Positions 17,184 to 25,077 of a stretch of DNA of 64,000 nucleotides are shown here, piece after piece. This DNA comes from Mycobacterium sp. 852013-50091_SCH5140682. Lineage in GTDB: Bacteria; Actinomycetota; Actinomycetes; Mycobacteriales; Mycobacteriaceae. The stretch is taken from NCBI RefSeq assembly GCF_001665685.1, contig NZ_LZTB01000117.1, forward strand, positions 1 to 64,000. Direction: 5' to 3'. The notes beneath the pieces were generated by a model. That model worked only from the letters and a program-made list of their open reading frames with translations. It had not been told where the DNA came from and did not search any database. The position numbers and the translations under genes were made by a program. Each line of letters starts with the position of its first letter. Position 1 is the first letter of the stretch.

Positions 17184-18323
17184 CTATTGGTAGGCGGAGG
17201 AGTTGTCGGGGGACAGCAGCAACGGCAGCATCGCCGGCGGCTGGTTGGGGTTCTGCATGTGTGTGCGCGCCGTCCCGCCGAGCATCTCCGACGCGACGGT
17301 GCCCCAGCCCATCAGGCAGGCCAGCGCGGCGGTCGCGGTGGGGCTCAACCCGTTGACGCGTTCCAACTTCGAGGTGCGGATCCGAACACCGTTGGGCTGC
17401 AACGGGGAAACCCAGATGTACCCGCTGTCGACCTCGACGTACATGCTGTCGTGCTTGCGGTCGCTGTCCAGGTCGTAGTTGATGTAGAGGGAACCGTCGG
17501 GCAGCTGCTGTTTCCAGAAGATCAGGGCTGTGTCGAGGTAGTACTTGTTGCACTCGCCGCTGATCCGTTCGACGAGCCTGCTCCAGCCGTCGCTGAACTG
17601 AGGGTTCTGGTTTTGCATCTCGCAGAAGAAGCTGCAGCAGTTGTGCCAGTTGATGGGGTCGACGATCTTGGCGACGTCAGCCACGGTGAGATCGTCGGCG
17701 GTGTCGTCGGTGGTGATGTACGCGCAGTATTTTCCGTCCACCTTGCGGAGCGCGCCGAAACAGGGCTTCGACGCCCGCGCGAACGGGCTGCCGACGAACA
17801 TCTCGGCGCGCATGACCCAGTCGTCACGGCTGTTGATCTCGTCGATCTGTGATTCCAGTTGGAACGTGAGGTCGCCGATCGGTTGATCCGTCCAACCGGC
17901 CAACGTGCGGTCCAGGACGGTCAGCGGCGAGATACCGTCGGTTGGCCCGATGAGGCGGTAGATCTTGTCGAGGACGACGGCTGCGTAGGTGGCCCTGGCC
18001 AGGACCGGGTCGCGGTCGTCGGTCTCCTCGTCGTCGTGTTGTTCCGCGAGGTCGTCGATGGCGGTGCGCAGGTCGGGGAAGGTGAACCCCTCGCTGTCAG
18101 ACGAATGGGTGGCCTGGGTCTGGACGAGAACTTGCAGCTCCTGGTACCAGCCGGACTGGCCGAACCCTGCCGAACCGGGGAGGAACCGTCCGACCATGTC
18201 GATGACGGCCGAGTCGGTATCGGCGTCCCGTCCGGTGGCTCCGGCGCGCAGGCGTTTCTTTGCGTTGACAACTTCTTGGTCGATAGCTCCGAAGAGGGCA
18301 AGCTGCGATTGAAGTTTCGACAT
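17184..18323 (-). CDS. Unknown protein of the isoprenoid/cyclase cluster
   Basis: 379 residues from the ATG at 18323, preceded by CCGGAGGG. The N-terminal 150 residues are helical. The rest is mixed alpha/beta with an aromatic- and cysteine-rich core (DPINWHNCCSFFCEM, then a strand pattern YINYDLDSDRKHDSMYVEVD and SGYIWVSP). The strand-helix order and length recall START/SRPBCC-type ligand-binding folds, but I cannot confirm that. It opens the leftward operon and its start faces the rightward beta-domain gene across 79 bp. A hydrophobic-ligand-binding role would suit the polyprenyl context; this is inference. Confidence 0.65.
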   Translation of the reverse strand: MSKLQSQLALFGAIDQEVVNAKKRLRAGATGRDADTDSAVIDMVGRFLPGSAGFGQSGWYQELQVLVQTQATHSSDSEGFTFPDLRTAIDDLAEQHDDEETDDRDPVLARATYAAVVLDKIYRLIGPTDGISPLTVLDRTLAGWTDQPIGDLTFQLESQIDEINSRDDWVMRAEMFVGSPFARASKPCFGALRKVDGKYCAYITTDDTADDLTVADVAKIVDPINWHNCCSFFCEMQNQNPQFSDGWSRLVERISGECNKYYLDTALIFWKQQLPDGSLYINYDLDSDRKHDSMYVEVDSGYIWVSPLQPNGVRIRTSKLERVNGLSPTATAALACLMGWGTVASEMLGGTARTHMQNPNQPPAMLPLLLSPDNSSAYQ

Positions 18324-18402
18324 CAGCGGCCCTCCGGTCGAATGCGGACTTAGCATACGCGTAACAGGTGTCAATTTGGCCGAATCACGAGGGAACGACC
18401 AC

Positions 18403-19089
18403 ATGAGCAACGGCGGGCCGCAGGGCGAGGGCACCCTGTCCGACATCCCCTGGGCGGCGGCATTCGACCCGGCGGTCAACATACGCGCGCTCGGTGAGAT
18501 ACAAGCCCGAGGCTTTCGCGCAGCGTCCAGCATCGTCGACCGGTTCGTCCGGATGAGCAGGCCCACCGCCCCGCCGCCGGCTGCCGACAGCACCGAAACA
18601 CATACGGAGGCAACGCAATCACGCGAGCAACCCGCGCTGCCCGACGTAGACCAGGTCCTCGCGGCATGGCAGAAGATGCTCGGCCAAGTAGTCGGATCGC
18701 TGCGCTCGGCGGCCGCCGCGCCATCGGACACCGCGACGCTCGACTTGGTGAATTCACGTGCCAAGGGCCAGCTTCTGCTCGAGGCGGCCGAGGCCGGATC
18801 CGTGTGCACCGAAGTGTGGCTGCACAACGGCGGAACCGATGACCTCGGTAGCGTGGTGCTGCGGTGCAGCGATCTGCTGGCGCACGACGGGTCGGCGATA
18901 CCCGCGGCCGGCGTGCGCTTCACCCCGGCAACCGTGCCGATGGTCGCGCGCTGCAGCCGCGGGGTGACGATGGAAATCGACGTACCCGACGGCGCCACGG
19001 CCGGGTGCTACCGCGGAACGCTGCTTGCCGACGGACATCCTGATGTCTGGCTGCCGATAGCGCTGACAGTGACCCCCAGCGCGCCATGA
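18403..19089 (+). CDS. Unknown protein with C-terminal beta-sandwich domain, partner of polyprenyl synthase
   Basis: 228 residues from ATG 18403 (GAGGGA about 8 bases upstream; TTG at 18376 is a weaker option). The head is helical (AWAAAFDP and VDQVLAAWQKMLGQVVGSLR regions). The last 110 residues form a beta domain (TEVWLHNGGTDDLGSVVLRC to TAGCYRGTLLADGHPDVWLP). Its last strands align with those of the 244-residue protein at 16184 (T/LASGxYxGxLxxxG pattern). The stop overlaps the start of the polyprenyl synthase gene (ATGA), so the two are made in equal amounts. It may bind the synthase or its product. Family not recognised. Confidence 0.72.
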   Translation: MSNGGPQGEGTLSDIPWAAAFDPAVNIRALGEIQARGFRAASSIVDRFVRMSRPTAPPPAADSTETHTEATQSREQPALPDVDQVLAAWQKMLGQVVGSLRSAAAAPSDTATLDLVNSRAKGQLLLEAAEAGSVCTEVWLHNGGTDDLGSVVLRCSDLLAHDGSAIPAAGVRFTPATVPMVARCSRGVTMEIDVPDGATAGCYRGTLLADGHPDVWLPIALTVTPSAP

Positions 19090-20138
19090 GCAGCGCGACC
19101 GACCGCGACGAGTTGATAGCCGTTGTCGAGGACCGACTGCGCCGTGTGGGCAAACTGGTGCGGCGGTCGATGCTCGATGCCTTACCCGAAGGTGAACCCG
19201 CACAGTGGCTTTACACGCCGATGCGGGAGTATCCGGCGCGCCCCGGCAAGGCGCTGCGGCCCGCGCTGTGCATCTCGGCTGGGCGTGCGTTCGGCGCCGA
19301 CGCCGATGATCTGCTCGGCCTGGCGGTGGCAATCGAATTGCTGCACAACGCTTTCCTGGTGCACGACGATATCGCCGACGGCAGCGAGATGCGCCGGGGC
19401 AGGCCGACGTTGTCGGCGGCCTACGGCGTCGCGGCAGCGCTCAACGCCGGCGACGGCCTGGCCGTGGTGGCCGGGCAGGTACTGCGAAAGGCCGTGCGAC
19501 GCCTGGACCGCGACCTGGCCGACCTGATCTGGGCCGAGTTCGACACGATGGCCATGCGCACATTGGAAGGTCAAGCGACCGAAGTGGGCTGGCGGCTGGA
19601 CTCCGTCGACAACCTGGTCCCCGAGGACTACCTGAACCTCATCATGCACAAAACCTGCTGGTACACCACGATTCATCCGCTGCGGGTCGGGGCGATCGTG
19701 GGCAGCGGGGGCACCGTCGAGCTGGGTCCGCTGGTGCGCTTCGGCTTTCACTTCGGAGCGGCGTTCCAGATTCGCGACGACCTGCTCAACCTCGTCGGGG
19801 ATGAGGAGACGTACGGCAAGGAGATCCTCGGCGATCTCTACGAGGGCAAGCGCACCTTGCCGCTGGTTCACCTGCTCAGCGTGGCCGACGACGCCGACAA
19901 GACCTTGGTGCGGCAGTTCTTGAGTCTGTCGCGCCCGCAACGCTCGCCCGAGATGGTCCGCACCGTGCGCGCCATGATGGACCACTACGGCAGCATCGCG
20001 TTCACCACCGAATTCGCCGAAGGCATCCTGCTGGTGGCCGAGGAGTACTTCGAGCAGGCGTTCGCCGATGCTCAACCGGGGCCCGACCTGGACTTCCTAC
20101 GTGCCCTCGTGCCGTATGTCTGGGCCAGGTGGCGCTGA
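19086..20138 (+). CDS. Polyprenyl diphosphate synthase (GGPP synthase-like)
   Basis: 350 residues, the usual size for trans-prenyltransferases that condense isopentenyl diphosphate onto allylic diphosphates. The first Asp-rich motif is HDDIADGSEMRRG (Asp94, Asp95, Asp98). The second is FQIRDDLLNLVGD, where the last Asp of DDxxD is Asn. FQIRDDxxNL is a pattern better known from GGPP synthases of eukaryotic type. KALRPALC and GKRTLPLVHLL are also family motifs. The start overlaps the preceding gene (ATGA). Product chain length cannot be set from sequence alone; C15-C20 is likely. Neighbouring FAD-oxidoreductase, LuxE-like and LuxC-like genes suggest that the product is further modified. Confidence 0.9.
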   Translation: MSSATDRDELIAVVEDRLRRVGKLVRRSMLDALPEGEPAQWLYTPMREYPARPGKALRPALCISAGRAFGADADDLLGLAVAIELLHNAFLVHDDIADGSEMRRGRPTLSAAYGVAAALNAGDGLAVVAGQVLRKAVRRLDRDLADLIWAEFDTMAMRTLEGQATEVGWRLDSVDNLVPEDYLNLIMHKTCWYTTIHPLRVGAIVGSGGTVELGPLVRFGFHFGAAFQIRDDLLNLVGDEETYGKEILGDLYEGKRTLPLVHLLSVADDADKTLVRQFLSLSRPQRSPEMVRTVRAMMDHYGSIAFTTEFAEGILLVAEEYFEQAFADAQPGPDLDFLRALVPYVWARWR

Positions 20139-20200
20139 GAGTTCACTGACTCGCCACCCGATCGGCTGCGCCTGCGCAGTCCCTGCGCCAGGATTGCGGT

Positions 20201-21292
20201 ATGGCCGAGATTGATTTCTCGCTGTTGGATGTCCCCCGCCCTGAGCCACCACCCGATCCCGAGGCCTATCTGCGCGCCGCGATCGCCTGGCACTTCGGGG
20301 CCGACACCGGCTCGCCGTTCTGGCTGCGCACTGCGCAGAGCCTGCACTTCGACCCTTTGACCGACGTGCGTGGGTTCGACGACCTGCGGTTGTTCCCGAA
20401 TCTCGTCAACGAACTGCGAAACGCGCCGATCGAGGACCTCATCCCGCGCGGCTATGGCTCGCCGCCGCCGGTGCCCAAGGTGTTCGAGTCGGGCGGCACC
20501 ACCGGTGCACCCAAACGCACCGCACAACTACCTGATTGGGTCGAGCAGGTCACCCGATGGCAGATCGAGGACTTCACTACGGGTGGGTTCGTGGCCGGCT
20601 CGGGTCTGCTGTTCCTGATGCCCGGCGGGCCGCACGGGGTAGGCCACTTCTCGCGGGCGGTGAGCGAGCGGCTGGGTTCGGTGTTCTTCCCCGTCGACAT
20701 GGACCCGCGATGGGTGAAGAAGATCATCGCGCGGGGCGCCGCGGGGGAGGCCTCAGCGTATGTCGGACACCTCCTGGAGCAGGCTGTCTTCATCCTGCAG
20801 ACCCAGAATGTGGCGAACCTGCACACCAGCCCACCGCTGCTCGAGGCGATCGCCCGCGACGACGCGTTGGTGGATCTGGTCAACAGGAAGATCCGCTTTG
20901 TGCTCCTCAGCGGCGCGCATGTCGACCTGGACACCCTCGACCTGCTCCGCGACATCTTCCCGGAGACGGCTTTCGCCATGGCCTTCGGCAGCACGATGAT
21001 CCTGTCGCAGGCCACGACGCGGGTCGACGGGGATGCGTTCGTCTTCGACCCGCGCACCCCGTACGTCGTGTTCTGGGTCATCGATCCCGACACGGGGGAG
21101 CGGGTGCCGTACGGCCGGCGCGGTCAGGTGGTGATGAACCACATCAGCAAGGGCACGTTCATTCCGAACAATCTCGAACGCGACACCGCCATCCGAATGC
21201 CCGGGCCGGCGGGCCAGATCGGTGATTCGGTCAGCGAGGTCGCACCCGTCGCCACGTTCGAAGGCGAGCCCGCCATCGAGGGCGTCTATTGA
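20201..21292 (+). CDS. LuxE/phenazine-type AMP-forming acyl-transfer protein
   Basis: 363 residues. The phosphate-binding loop SGGTTGAPKR (97-106) and overall size match the LuxE-like acyl-protein synthetase branch of AMP-forming enzymes, sometimes annotated as phenazine antibiotic biosynthesis proteins. Such enzymes activate a carboxylate as acyl-AMP and pass it to a partner reductase. The next gene is a LuxC-like aldehyde-forming reductase whose TTG start overlaps this stop, so the pair probably forms a reductase complex. It starts 62 bp after the polyprenyl synthase on the same strand. The substrate could be a fatty acid or an isoprenoid acid; unproven. Confidence 0.78.
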   Translation: MAEIDFSLLDVPRPEPPPDPEAYLRAAIAWHFGADTGSPFWLRTAQSLHFDPLTDVRGFDDLRLFPNLVNELRNAPIEDLIPRGYGSPPPVPKVFESGGTTGAPKRTAQLPDWVEQVTRWQIEDFTTGGFVAGSGLLFLMPGGPHGVGHFSRAVSERLGSVFFPVDMDPRWVKKIIARGAAGEASAYVGHLLEQAVFILQTQNVANLHTSPPLLEAIARDDALVDLVNRKIRFVLLSGAHVDLDTLDLLRDIFPETAFAMAFGSTMILSQATTRVDGDAFVFDPRTPYVVFWVIDPDTGERVPYGRRGQVVMNHISKGTFIPNNLERDTAIRMPGPAGQIGDSVSEVAPVATFEGEPAIEGVY

Positions 21293-22695
21293 ACGTGGCG
21301 TCGGACAACCTCGAAAAGGCAAGCAGCCCAGTGCTTTACCTCGACGCTCTGGGCCCGAGCGGTGAGTATCGTACGCGCAACCGCGAGGTGATCACCGACA
21401 TGACAGGCGCCATGGTGGCCGAGTTGAGCATCGTGCCGCCGCTGTACGTCAGCCGCACCGTGCGGGCGCAGCGTCAGGCGGCGCCGTTGCCGATGGCTCG
21501 GCGGGAGAGCGCGTTGGCCGACGCCGCCGACATTTTCGAGACGGCGGTGATCGGCGGCCTCGATTTCGACGAGTACGTCGCGATGGTGAGTCGGGTGGCG
21601 GGGCTGCCGGTCACGGTCGCGCGCACTAGCGCCCGCGGTGTCGCCGAAGCTGTGCGAGGCGCCGTGGATGCGGTGACGCCGGCCCGCCCGGTCGGCGCCG
21701 TCCTCGACTGGCGCGACGAGCGCAGCCGGTCGGGAACCGCGGTGTGGGCGCGGCGCGGAGACGTGCTGGCCGTACACGCGTCGGGAAACAGTCCGGGCGT
21801 GCACGGATCGTGGACGCAGGCCCTGGCGCTCGGCTTCCACGCGGCCGTTCGCCCATCGCGGCGCGAGCCCTTCACCGGACATCGCCTGATCAATGCCTTG
21901 CGGCAGGCTGGTTTTCGGCCCGAAGATGCCGTTTACCTGCCCACCGACCACGCCGGTGCGGCCGAGATCGTCGACGCGGCCGATCTGGCTGTCGTGTATG
22001 GCGGGCAGGACGTCGTCGACAAGTACACGCGCGACCCGACCGTGCTGACGAATGGCCCGGGCCGCACCAAGATCCTCATCACCGCCGAAATGGATTGGCG
22101 TGCATACCTCGACGTGATCGTCGAGTCGATCAGCGGGCAGGGCGGGATGGCGTGCACCAATGCCACCGCCGTGCTGTACGAGGGGGATCCTCGCGCGCTC
22201 GCCGAGGCGATAGCCGCGCGGCTCGCGACGATCGAGCCGCTGCCGGCATCCGACGAACGGGCGATCCTGCCGACCCAACGGCTGACCTCGGCGCGTCGCA
22301 TCGCCGAATATCTCGCCGCCAAATCCCATGGTGCAGAACCACTTCTGGGTGCCGATCAGGTGGTCGCGGATCTGGGCGACGGCTCGGCCGCCCTGCGTCC
22401 CGCGGTGCACCTGCTCGAGCGCCCGGACGTCGACATGCTCAACACCGAGCTGGCGTTCCCCAGTGTGTGGATCGCACCATGGTGCCGCGGCGACGGCATG
22501 GCTCCGCTGCGGCAGTCCCTGGTCGTCAACGCGGTCACCACCGACGACGGCCTGATCGATGCGCTGCTGGCCGAGCCGACCGTGGCCAACGTCTATGCAG
22601 GCAACCATCTCACGTCGCACACCGCTGCGGGCATTCCGCACGATGGCTTCCTCGCCGACTTCTTGATGCGGACCAAGGGCATGATCCGCGACTGA
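21289..22695 (+). CDS. LuxC-like acyl reductase (aldehyde dehydrogenase superfamily)
   Basis: 468 residues from TTG 21289, overlapping the previous stop (TTGA); GTG 21295 is an alternative. It has a Rossmann cofactor region and the catalytic cysteine in GQGGMACTN (Cys289), as in LuxC, the NADPH-dependent acyl reductase that takes an acyl group from LuxE and releases aldehyde. It ends only 2 bp before the convergent amidase stop, so it closes the rightward part of the cluster. A LuxEC-type pair without luciferase genes suggests conversion of an acid or acyl-CoA to an aldehyde or alcohol. Confidence 0.78.
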   Translation: MNVASDNLEKASSPVLYLDALGPSGEYRTRNREVITDMTGAMVAELSIVPPLYVSRTVRAQRQAAPLPMARRESALADAADIFETAVIGGLDFDEYVAMVSRVAGLPVTVARTSARGVAEAVRGAVDAVTPARPVGAVLDWRDERSRSGTAVWARRGDVLAVHASGNSPGVHGSWTQALALGFHAAVRPSRREPFTGHRLINALRQAGFRPEDAVYLPTDHAGAAEIVDAADLAVVYGGQDVVDKYTRDPTVLTNGPGRTKILITAEMDWRAYLDVIVESISGQGGMACTNATAVLYEGDPRALAEAIAARLATIEPLPASDERAILPTQRLTSARRIAEYLAAKSHGAEPLLGADQVVADLGDGSAALRPAVHLLERPDVDMLNTELAFPSVWIAPWCRGDGMAPLRQSLVVNAVTTDDGLIDALLAEPTVANVYAGNHLTSHTAAGIPHDGFLADFLMRTKGMIRD

Positions 22696-22697
22696 CA

Positions 22698-24167
22698 TCA
22701 GAGCGGGGCGACCCGATCCGTCCACGGCAGCTGCTGCTCGAGCTGGGACGCCAGCTTGAGCAATAGTGATTCGCCGGCCAGCGGCGCGACGAACTGGACG
22801 CCGAGCGGTAAACCATCAGCGGTCCAGTGCAGCGGTAACGAGATCGCGGGCCTGCCGGTGATGTTCGCCAATTGGGTGTACGGCACCCAGCCGAGGTTCT
22901 TGTCCACCATGTCGTCGACAATCTTGGTGTAGCGCAACAGACTTGCGGTGCGGGTCTTGATCAGAGCATCTGCGGCGTGTTGCACCACCGCGGGCAGGTC
23001 GAACTCACCGATCCTCGGCGGCGGCGCCGCCAACGTCGGCGTCAGCAGCAGGTCGTAGGACTCGAAGAAGGTGCTGAGTCGGCGCGTGTGCTCATGGCGT
23101 CGCTGCACGGCATCCACGTAGTCGACGCTGCTGGTGGCCCGGCCCAGAGCGGCCATGATCAAGGTGTCGCGTTCGAACAAGTCGTCGCCCGCCCCCGTGA
23201 GCCGCTTGGCCTCGGCGAGTTCCCAAGCGGCGTAGACGAACCAGGTGAGCAGGAAGTCTCGGGCCAGCGCGGCGTCGTCGAAGGGGGCTTGTGGGAGCTC
23301 CTCGACATGGTGGCCGAGCTCGGTGAGCGCACCGATAGTCGCCGCCACCGCCGCGGCCGCCTCGGGGTGCGGCGCCGGATTGATCGCGCTCGGTACCCGC
23401 ACCCCGATCCGCAGCTCCCCGGGGTCCGCTCCAACGCATGAGGCGAACGACTCCGTGGGTACGGCAGGGGAGTACGGTCCCCACGGTTCACCGCCGCTGA
23501 GGATGTCGAGCATCGCCGCGGTGTCTCGCACCGTGCGGCTGACGACCCCCTGCACGGCCGCACCGTGCATGGACTCCGCGCTTTCGGGTCCCGACGGCAC
23601 CAGACCCCGGCCGGGTTTGAGGCCGACAAGTCCACAGGATGCCGCCGGGATCCGGATCGATCCGCCGCCGTCATTGGCTCCCGCGCAGGGCACGATCCCA
23701 GCGGCGACAGCCGCCGCCGACCCGCCCGACGAACCACCGGGCGTCCGCGTCATATCCCACGGGTTGCGCGCCGGACCCCACGCGACCGGCTCGGTGATCC
23801 CTTTCGCGCCGAACTCGGGTGTGTTGGTCTTGCCGAAGATGACCAGGCCCGCGTCGATCCAGCGCTGCACGACAGTGGCGTGCTCGGCAGCGGGCCGCGA
23901 CATCAGCGCACGCGACCCGGCCGAGGTCGGTATCCCCGCGTAGTCCTGACCGAGGTCCTTGATCAGGAACGGGACGCCGGCGAACGGCCCGCTGAGATCT
24001 TCCGGCGGGGATGCTGGGACATCGCGCACGATCGCATTGATCCGCGGGTTGACCGCAGCGGCCCGTTCGCGGGCCACGTCGAGTAACTCGGACGCTGAAA
24101 CCTGGTTATCTGCAACCAGTTTCGCCAGGCCAGTGGCGTCATGCGCTCGGTACTCGTCGAAGTCCAC
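22698..24167 (-). CDS. Amidase (amidase-signature family)
   Basis: 489 residues, the normal length for a stand-alone amidase. The Ser-cisSer-Lys triad is visible: Lys70 (FLIKDLG), Ser146 in GGSSGGSAAA, and the nucleophile Ser170 in DGGGSIRIPA. It hydrolyses carboxamides to acids and ammonia; the substrate cannot be read from sequence. The GatA role in tRNA amidation is unlikely because gatB and gatC are absent. It is convergent with the LuxC-like gene, with stops 2 bp apart, and lies 46 bp downstream of the AHSA1-like gene on the same strand. No signal peptide, so cytosolic. Confidence 0.9.
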   Translation of the reverse strand: MDFDEYRAHDATGLAKLVADNQVSASELLDVARERAAAVNPRINAIVRDVPASPPEDLSGPFAGVPFLIKDLGQDYAGIPTSAGSRALMSRPAAEHATVVQRWIDAGLVIFGKTNTPEFGAKGITEPVAWGPARNPWDMTRTPGGSSGGSAAAVAAGIVPCAGANDGGGSIRIPAASCGLVGLKPGRGLVPSGPESAESMHGAAVQGVVSRTVRDTAAMLDILSGGEPWGPYSPAVPTESFASCVGADPGELRIGVRVPSAINPAPHPEAAAAVAATIGALTELGHHVEELPQAPFDDAALARDFLLTWFVYAAWELAEAKRLTGAGDDLFERDTLIMAALGRATSSVDYVDAVQRRHEHTRRLSTFFESYDLLLTPTLAAPPPRIGEFDLPAVVQHAADALIKTRTASLLRYTKIVDDMVDKNLGWVPYTQLANITGRPAISLPLHWTADGLPLGVQFVAPLAGESLLLKLASQLEQQLPWTDRVAPL

Positions 24168-24213
24168 GGTACGAACGTATACCGCACCGGCCTAGCGTGG
24201 TGACGTTCCACTG

Positions 24214-24699
24214 TCAGGAAGCGAGTAGCTCGTCGATCTGATTGATCGCCAGCGTCGCGCCTTCGACCACACCCATGTCGAGCACCTGCTGAAGCGCCTC
24301 TGCGGAGGCGAAGGTGCCCACATAGACCGCGCGGGTGCCGCCGTCATGTTCGGAGAAGGTGTAGACGTTGGTCGACACCGGCATGTCGGGGTTCGGGTTG
24401 AAGTCCAGGTCGGCGAATCCGTCGATGAAGGAGAAGCTCTTCGGCTCGTCCACGGCGGTGACCTCCCAGTATCCGGCGTGCTTGTCGCCCTCCGGGCCGG
24501 TCATGTAGTACGTCATGCGGCCGCCGGGGGTCAGGTCGTGGTCCACCACGGTGGCCGGGTATGTCGGTGGGCCCCAGACCTTTTCGAGCTGACGCGGGTC
24601 GGCATAGACCTGCCAGACGCGCTGCACCGGTGCTGCGAAGTCGGCCGTGATGGTCAGGGTCAGGTTGTCGAGGTCGTGTTTGACGTCGGTCACGGGCAT
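24214..24699 (-). CDS. SRPBCC/AHSA1-family ligand-binding protein
   Basis: 161 residues with the START-like fold typical of the AHSA1 group: an opening strand TLTITADFAAPVQRVWQVYADP, the WGPPTYPATVVDHDLTPGG segment, and a final helix ending INQIDELL. The gene starts 3 bp after the ArsR gene stop, and its ribosome-binding site (AGGAGGAC) lies within the end of that gene. This ArsR + AHSA1 pairing is common in mycobacteria; the AHSA1 protein is thought to bind or process a small hydrophobic molecule. Ligand unknown. Confidence 0.85.
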   Translation of the reverse strand: MPVTDVKHDLDNLTLTITADFAAPVQRVWQVYADPRQLEKVWGPPTYPATVVDHDLTPGGRMTYYMTGPEGDKHAGYWEVTAVDEPKSFSFIDGFADLDFNPNPDMPVSTNVYTFSEHDGGTRAVYVGTFASAEALQQVLDMGVVEGATLAINQIDELLAS

Positions 24700-24702
24700 G
24701 GT

Positions 24703-25050
24703 TCAGTCCTCCTGGATCGGGTCGGATGAGAGCAGTTCATCGATGCGGGCGATGCGGCCACGCCACACCTGTTCGAGCTCGGTGAGCATGGACGCCACCG
24801 ACCGCACCGCTGCCACATCGCCGTTGGCCAGCTGCTCGCGGCCACTGCGCCGCTTGGTGAGCAGGCCGGCTTTTTCCAGCACGGCGACGTGTTTCTGCAC
24901 CGCGGCGAAGCTCATGTCGTACTTCGCCGCGAGCGTGGAAACCGAGTGCTCCCCGGCCAGCACCCGACGCATGATGTCGCGCCGCGTGCGATCGGACAGC
25001 GCGTGGAACAGGGCGTCGGCCCGGTCCTCATCGCTCTCGGTCACCACCAC
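24703..25050 (-). CDS. ArsR-family winged-helix repressor
   Basis: About 115 residues. Winged-helix motif with ALSDRTRRDIMRRVL, STLAAKYDMSFAAVQKHVAVL (recognition helix) and EKAGLLTKRRSGRE (wing). There are no metal-site cysteines, so it belongs to the non-metal ArsR group that accompanies AHSA1 proteins. Several GTG codons (25050, 25047, 25044) or TTG 25059 could start it, and no Shine-Dalgarno is visible, which suggests leaderless translation. A perfect palindrome overlaps the start, consistent with autorepression of this gene and the AHSA1 gene. Confidence 0.85.
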   Translation of the reverse strand: MVVTESDEDRADALFHALSDRTRRDIMRRVLAGEHSVSTLAAKYDMSFAAVQKHVAVLEKAGLLTKRRSGREQLANGDVAAVRSVASMLTELEQVWRGRIARIDELLSSDPIQED

Positions 25051-25054
25051 AACA

Positions 25055-25072
25055 TACAACCAAATGGTTGTA
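25055..25072. promoter_or_regulatory. Palindromic operator at the ArsR start
   Basis: TACAACCA-AA-TGGTTGTA: two perfect 8-bp arms around a 2-base centre. It covers the start region of the ArsR gene and sits just beyond the stop of the LysR-type gene. Size, symmetry and place match an ArsR-family operator for autoregulation. Confidence 0.7.
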
Positions 25073-25077
25073 CGTTG

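Noticed and set aside
22698..24167. GatA subunit of the tRNA amidotransferase
   Set aside because: gatB and gatC are absent and the context is unrelated, so a general amidase is the better call.
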